Shown one piece after another: positions 59,601 through 64,000 of a stretch of DNA of 64,000 bases (its first letter is position 1; every line of letters begins with the position of its first letter). The notes under the pieces are model-generated. The model had not been told where the DNA came from. It made no database searches and saw only the letters and a list, made by a program, of their open reading frames with translations. The position numbers were made by a program, and so were the translations under genes. Source of the stretch: CAVPDE01 sp963707125 (GTDB lineage: Bacteria; Desulfobacterota; DSM-4660; Desulfatiglandales; HGW-15); assembly GCA_963707125.1 (NCBI GenBank), contig CAVPOU010000019.1, positions 124,001 to 188,000 on the forward strand, given 5' to 3'.

Positions 59601-60583
59601 TTAGTGCTCCCTGAAGACATGGCGAAGCTCCTCAAGGCCGGAAGACCGGCTTACCCGACCGGCATAACCCAGTTCTGTCCGGGCCTTGGCATCGCTCAAC
59701 TCAATGGGCATGCCAATGAGGGAAAGAAGGGCGCGGGTGATCGGCGGTCTTCCTTTCAAACGAAGCAAGCGCCAGAGCGCTTCGAGAAAAGCGGCGCTCG
59801 TCCATGCCACGGCGCGGGGGACACTCAGCCGACCCGGCGCCATTCCCTGTGTGGCCAGCAAGTCCGTAACGAACTCCCGGAAAGTCGTCTTCTCCGTGTC
59901 GGTGAGAAAATAGGCCTGACCGCCTGCGCCACTCTCAGACGCAAGAAGGGCTCCCTCACAGACGTTGCGGACATGGCAAGTGTCATAAGGATACCGCCCT
60001 CCGTTGACCCAGAGGAACTGCCTCGATTGGACGGCGGCCACGATCTCCGGGAGGAAGTGCCTATCCCCAAGCCCCCAGATGGCAGGAGGCCGCACAGCGA
60101 CTGTCCTCAAGTCCTTGCCGTTTGCCGAGAGAACCAGACGCTCCGCAGCCGCCTTTGATTGCGCGTAAGCGCCGAAGGGCTGCATCCGGCATTTGGCTCA
60201 TGCTCGCCAAGAGCGCGAATCGGACCGCCCGTCGACACAACGGCTGCAGCGCTGATGAACACAAGGCAGGACACTCCCTCTTCCTTGCAAGCCTGCACCA
60301 CATTCCGTGTTCCCTCGACGTTCACCTGCTCGTGCAGGCGCTCCTCGTTCCAGAATTCCATTGCGGCTGCGCAGTGAAATACCGTTTCACATCCCGACAT
60401 CCCGGCGCAGAGCGCCTTCATATCCGCCAGATCCCCTCGACGGGCTCTGCGCCCATGTGAAAAATCGCATCGCGAGCGTTCTTGGAGCGCGCCAGAGCGC
60501 GGACTCTGTGCCCGCTGCTTGAGGAGCAGCTGGATCAGGTTCCGCCCACAAACCCAGAACCGCCGGTCACAAAGGTGTTCATG
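59601..60583 (-). pseudogene. NAD(P)-dependent epimerase/dehydratase (3-beta-HSD-like), broken by several frameshifts
   Basis: The start MNTFVTGGSGFVG at 60583 (Rossmann GxxGxxG) breaks within 16 codons. The next piece, NLIQLLLKQ, then GHRVRALARSKNARDAIF, is in other frames. From about 60437 MKALCAGMSGCETVFHCAAA continues to about 60175. A further shift leads to GAYAQSKAAAERLVL (the YxxxK catalytic motif) and the C-terminal part to 59601. At least four indels are needed. Joined, they give a normal extended SDR of about 325 residues acting on a sugar nucleotide or sterol-like substrate. So many shifts favour a pseudogene or a poorly resolved stretch of assembly. Confidence 0.75.
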
Positions 60584-60607
60584 CTGGATTTCTACAACAG
60601 GTGGAAG

Positions 60608-61066
60608 TTATGTGCAACCCATAGGAACAGACATAATTTGGAGATTCTCTGCAAAGGCCGGAGCGTCATTGCCATTGAATTTGATGATCGTTAGAGATTG
60701 GCGGTTTTCTTCAGCTTCTCCTTTGCCTCTTCCCGTTCTCTTGCACTCTATGCAGAGCGAAGTGACCGGCATGGCATCGAGACGCTCCGATTCAATCTCC
60801 TGCTCACAGGACTCACAGACACCGTAAGTTCCATCCTTGATTTTTTCGAGGGCAAGCATCACCTCAGTCCTCAGTGCCGCATCGCGTTCTATGATGCGGA
60901 GACCGATTTCTCTTTCCTGCTCGGCAGTTGCCCAATCGACGGGATCCGGAAATTTCATTCCTTTGATATTCCTGTTCATTCGAGAGCCGCCGGTGTTCTC
61001 TGCCATTTCACCGAGTCTCTGATGAAGCACATTCCTGAAATATCTTTTCCGCTGTGTCTTGAGCAT
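60608..61066 (-). CDS. DksA/TraR-type C4 zinc-finger protein
   Basis: 152 residues. A helical N-terminal part includes DPVDWA, matching the D-x2-D-x-A tip motif of DksA-type factors. A C4 zinc finger (YGVCESCEQEI, then SLCIECK) and a short C-terminal helix follow. Such proteins bind the RNA polymerase secondary channel and modulate transcription with ppGpp. GGGAGG lies about 12 bp before the ATG. The C-terminal 30 residues are not typical. Whether it is the main DksA or an accessory paralogue cannot be told. Confidence 0.85.
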   Translation of the reverse strand: MLKTQRKRYFRNVLHQRLGEMAENTGGSRMNRNIKGMKFPDPVDWATAEQEREIGLRIIERDAALRTEVMLALEKIKDGTYGVCESCEQEIESERLDAMPVTSLCIECKRTGRGKGEAEENRQSLTIIKFNGNDAPAFAENLQIMSVPMGCT

Positions 61067-61290
61067 GTGGCGCTTTTACCTCCCCTAAGATTAGGATACG
61101 GGTGTCAGGCCACTGACGTGAGACAATCCTATTCAGGCTGCCTGACAACCGCTGAGAATTTAGAGCACCACTGTTAAGAAATTATTTGGGACAGGTGATC
61201 TTTTGATTTGGATGGTTTTTTGGATCTGTGCTCCTCATGGCCCGTGTTGCCTTCTCCGGTTTTACCGGATCAGCTTGTATTCCCTGCCTG

Positions 61291-63885
61291 CTATTTACTC
61301 AGGTATTCTCTGAGCCGCCTGGCATCATCGCGCTGCGGATTTACCTCCTCGAGTTCGAAGAGCAATTCTTCTGCAGCTTTCGGATCTGTCTGGTGCAGAC
61401 TTTGTGCCATGGCAATGAGAGGGTTGTATGCGGCTTCAAACTCGGGACTCTGTCGGACAATCTCAAGGAGTGGCTCACGGATGCTGCCCAGCAGCGTTCG
61501 CAAATCCCTGGTCGGAGTGATTCCGATCCCGGCGTGTATAAAGTTGTTTCGGGCTGCCCAGTAAGAGAGTAAGCGCGAATGCATACGGCGATCTGAATCG
61601 GTTGATGCGCGATCGAAAAGGTGTTCCGGCTTGGGCTCGAATCTGTCGATTAATCCCAGCAACCTGACATAGGCGGGATCCTGTTGAGAGTAAACAAATC
61701 GCGGCGCTTCGAAAATGACTACCGGATGATCGTCCGTATTGATGGGTCCTGACCCGGCGAATTGCTCCAGCTCTTCAGGGCCGGCCAGAAAACAGCCAAA
61801 AAGAGCAAATGAGTCATGAAGCCTGAGGGCTTTCAGCTCGCGATAGAGCGCCGGGTCGTTCACCCGATGCGACATCCAGTCTTCGTTCAGGGCTATTGGC
61901 CCGGTGCCCGCAATCAAGCCTAGAATTGGAGTTTGGAGGCTGAAATGGGCAAGATAGGCTTTTCCTTCCGGAAAGACCTGCAAGAAAGTACGTACGATCA
62001 CCCGAACAATACCCAGGTCCATTTGATAGAGAGGCAGCCATTGGCAGAAAATGCCGCCGGAGTTGAGACGGGACCGAATCGAAGAGAAGTGCTCTGCGGT
62101 ATAGAGGGAGCCCGCTCCATCCCTTGCGGGATGGAAAAGATCTGCGACAATCACGTCGTACTTTTTAGTTGAGGCGTTCACAAAACGTCTGGCATCGGCC
62201 ACCTTGATATGCAGCCCGTCGCTTCCCATGAGACCACCTGTTGACTTCTCGAAATGTTTCAGCAGAGGTATGATCTCGGGAATCAGCTCGACACCCTCGC
62301 CTTCAAGGCCGGGGTGACTTGCTGCCGCTGCGAAGGTAGCGCCCGTCCCCAGGCCCAGAAAGAGAGCTTTTTGGGGACATGGGTGAAGCAGCAGGGGAAT
62401 ATGTCCCTGCCTTCGATCGGAATAAAAGGAGGATGTCCCCCCCATCTGGAATTTGTTGTTGACTTTCAGATGGTAATCTTTTCGCCCGTCCTGTGTCACC
62501 GTGACGGCTGCCATGACACCCTCCCTATGCGCCACGATGCGTTCGCCCGGAGGGAGCGTGACAAACCTGAACGGCAGCGGACTGAACAGAAGGATGACAG
62601 CAAAGGCTGAAGGAACGGCCGCCGTCCGCCAGCGGCTCCTGCGGAAGCTCGGCAGGAGGAAAAGGTAACCGGCCGAGACGAGAATCAAGATCAGCTTGAA
62701 TCCAATCGCAGGCAACAGAACGACGCAGAAGACAAACGGGGCAAAAGAAGCACCCAGGGTGTTTAAAGCCAACGCGTGACCCAGCCCTCGCTTGTGGCCC
62801 CTGGCATACTGACCCAGATGGCTGAAGGTGGCCCCCATGAACAGGGTCGGGACAAAGAAAACGCTGAAGGCCAGGGCCAGTTCCGACATAACCGATCCGG
62901 AGAAACCGCCCCCCGCCATGATCCTGACAGATTCGTAGATAGATTCGGAGTCCACCAGAAGAAGAGTGCCGAGCAGGCAGGCGGTGGATAGTGCCTGCAG
63001 AAGAACCGCCAGGATTCGATCGAAATCTCTTCGCGGGGCGGCGATCTGGTACAGCCACGCCCCGAAAGCCGTTCCCAAGAGATAGACCGACAGCACAGAG
63101 GCAAAGCTGTAGACTGTGTTTTCAAGGACCTGGCTGAAGGCCCTTACCACAAGCACCTCATACCCGATCCCAAGAAGCCCGGTTAGAAAAAGCGTGATAT
63201 AGAGTCGAGCCTCTGAAGGTCTCAAGGGGATATCAGGATTGACCGGCAGCCGGGATTTCTCATTTCGCGCAGCCCCGAGAAGCACACCTGCGGCGCACAA
63301 AAAGTTGGCAGAAGCTAAGAGAACAAGGGTCAAACTAAAGCCCAGGTGCGGAACGGAGATGAATGTGTTGATCACGGTGCCGGCCACTGCCCCCAGGGTG
63401 TTGACACCATAGAGTCCTCCAACGGACCAGCCATTCCGGCGAAGGCGTGAAAAGAGCCGCTCCATCGCCGGGAGCGTGCCGCCCATAGCGAAGGTGGCAG
63501 GCAAAAGCAGGACAAAGGGTATGAAAAAGGAAAAGAACCACTGTCTGGCCCATGTCGGTTCAGGCCCCATGAGATAGGAGGCGGCTCTGTTAGCCCACGG
63601 GATGAGGGCGATCAGTGCAAGAGACCAGATCCCTACAACTGCCTCGAGCGCAGCATACCAGCGCCCTGGACGAGAGCTCCGGCTTACGCTGCCGTCTAGG
63701 CTGAATGATCCCAATGCCATTCCGCTGAAAAAAGCGGCAACGACGGCCAGAACCGCGACAATTTCGTGACCCAGCCCCACCGACAGCATCCGGGTCCAGA
63801 CCATCTCATAACCCAGACCGGCAAATCCTGAGAGAAACAGGAATAGGTAAAGCAGATACGCCTGAGGACGATTGCTGTTATTCAT
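61291..63885 (-). CDS. Polytopic membrane protein with spermidine-synthase-like domain
   Basis: 864 residues from the ATG at 63885; the frame extends 27 codons further but crosses a hairpin. The N-terminal half has about fourteen membrane segments in two MFS-like blocks (FLSGFAGLGYEMVWTRML and FLTGLLGIGYEVLVVRAFS mark each). A class I methyltransferase-fold domain of spermidine synthase type covers about 480-720 (FLGLGTGATFAAAA, ADARRFV, VIVADLFHP), and a helical C-terminus follows. Such fused proteins are widespread but poorly characterised; aminopropyl transfer is not proven. No adjacent speD or speE is seen. Confidence 0.8.
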   Translation of the reverse strand: MNNSNRPQAYLLYLFLFLSGFAGLGYEMVWTRMLSVGLGHEIVAVLAVVAAFFSGMALGSFSLDGSVSRSSRPGRWYAALEAVVGIWSLALIALIPWANRAASYLMGPEPTWARQWFFSFFIPFVLLLPATFAMGGTLPAMERLFSRLRRNGWSVGGLYGVNTLGAVAGTVINTFISVPHLGFSLTLVLLASANFLCAAGVLLGAARNEKSRLPVNPDIPLRPSEARLYITLFLTGLLGIGYEVLVVRAFSQVLENTVYSFASVLSVYLLGTAFGAWLYQIAAPRRDFDRILAVLLQALSTACLLGTLLLVDSESIYESVRIMAGGGFSGSVMSELALAFSVFFVPTLFMGATFSHLGQYARGHKRGLGHALALNTLGASFAPFVFCVVLLPAIGFKLILILVSAGYLFLLPSFRRSRWRTAAVPSAFAVILLFSPLPFRFVTLPPGERIVAHREGVMAAVTVTQDGRKDYHLKVNNKFQMGGTSSFYSDRRQGHIPLLLHPCPQKALFLGLGTGATFAAAASHPGLEGEGVELIPEIIPLLKHFEKSTGGLMGSDGLHIKVADARRFVNASTKKYDVIVADLFHPARDGAGSLYTAEHFSSIRSRLNSGGIFCQWLPLYQMDLGIVRVIVRTFLQVFPEGKAYLAHFSLQTPILGLIAGTGPIALNEDWMSHRVNDPALYRELKALRLHDSFALFGCFLAGPEELEQFAGSGPINTDDHPVVIFEAPRFVYSQQDPAYVRLLGLIDRFEPKPEHLFDRASTDSDRRMHSRLLSYWAARNNFIHAGIGITPTRDLRTLLGSIREPLLEIVRQSPEFEAAYNPLIAMAQSLHQTDPKAAEELLFELEEVNPQRDDARRLREYLSK

Positions 63886-63922
63886 AGACGTCCATGCCGG
63901 TGAAAGTATTACAATTCCCCTA

Positions 63923-63951
63923 TGAAACATAAAGGGGGCCGTGCGGCCCCC
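63923..63951 (-). terminator. Possible terminator of a gene right of the window
   Basis: On the minus strand GGGGGCC, loop GCAC, GGCCCCC is followed by TTTATGTTTC. The short, broken T-run makes it a weak candidate. It lies within the longer frame of the spermidine-synthase-like gene and supports that gene's downstream start. Confidence 0.4.
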
Positions 63952-64000
63952 ATGAAAAGACTTCAATCATTGTCTATGAAATGACTTTTCTCCATTACTG

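Overview
The window looks like a chromosome segment, probably metagenome-derived, of an anaerobic deltaproteobacterium (Desulfobacterota). The reasons are a bacterial-type acetyl-CoA synthase cluster with CooC, a complete gspC-M type II secretion operon, the dnaA-dnaN-gyrB-gyrA origin region, and many small palindromic repeats of kinds common in that group. This lineage call is inference from gene content. I saw no tRNA, rRNA, CRISPR array or transposase gene.

Layout. 1-5 kb: secreted repeat proteins (a thrombospondin-3-like repeat protein cut by the window edge and a frameshifted fibronectin-III/Ca-binding repeat protein) and an unknown coiled-coil membrane protein. 5.4-17 kb: type II secretion genes on the minus strand in the order gspC, D, E, F, G, H, I, J, K, L, M, behind a sigma70-like promoter. 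17.2-20.6 kb: an STN-domain protein, a STAS/LysM protein and a SpoIIE-type phosphatase. 20.8-28.1 kb: acsD, acsB, acsC, acsE and cooC; no CODH catalytic subunit lies in the window. 28.2-36.8 kb: a divergent dnaA, then dnaN, gyrB, gyrA and birA. 37-43 kb: phosphofructokinase, a receiver-kinase protein, small unknown proteins, arsC and phoH. 43-48 kb: a PHP-glycosyltransferase fusion, a phosphatidylserine-decarboxylase-like enzyme, a methyltransferase and a glycosyltransferase. 48-58 kb: 2-aminoethylphosphonate (AEP) uptake and breakdown (phnW, pbfA, phnX, permease, ATPase, binding protein, and a divergent FAD oxidoreductase). 58-64 kb: a YgiT-type zinc-finger gene pair, decayed genes, a DksA-like protein and a membrane-anchored spermidine-synthase-like protein.

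The strongest unifying signal is a set of direct-repeat arrays read by eye between 36.7 and 58.8 kb. Each has 7-mers close to CTAACA(N) repeated every 11 bp, the geometry of PhoB (PHO-box) sites. They precede the AEP operon, the methyltransferase/PSD/PHP-glycosyltransferase unit, arsC, the receiver-kinase gene, two or three small unknown genes and the zinc-finger pair. In all cases with a downstream gene, the repeat orientation agrees with that gene's strand. This suggests a phosphate-starvation island combining phosphonate scavenging, possible lipid remodelling and arsenate detoxification.

Other notable points are a DnaA lacking the first Walker A glycine and the sensor-II arginine, a pair of about 155-bp MITE-like elements (one sitting inside a PHO-like array), palindromic repeats in almost every gap of the AEP operon and one translated into GspK, and at least four genes broken by frameshifts. 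The frameshifts may be real decay or assembly error.
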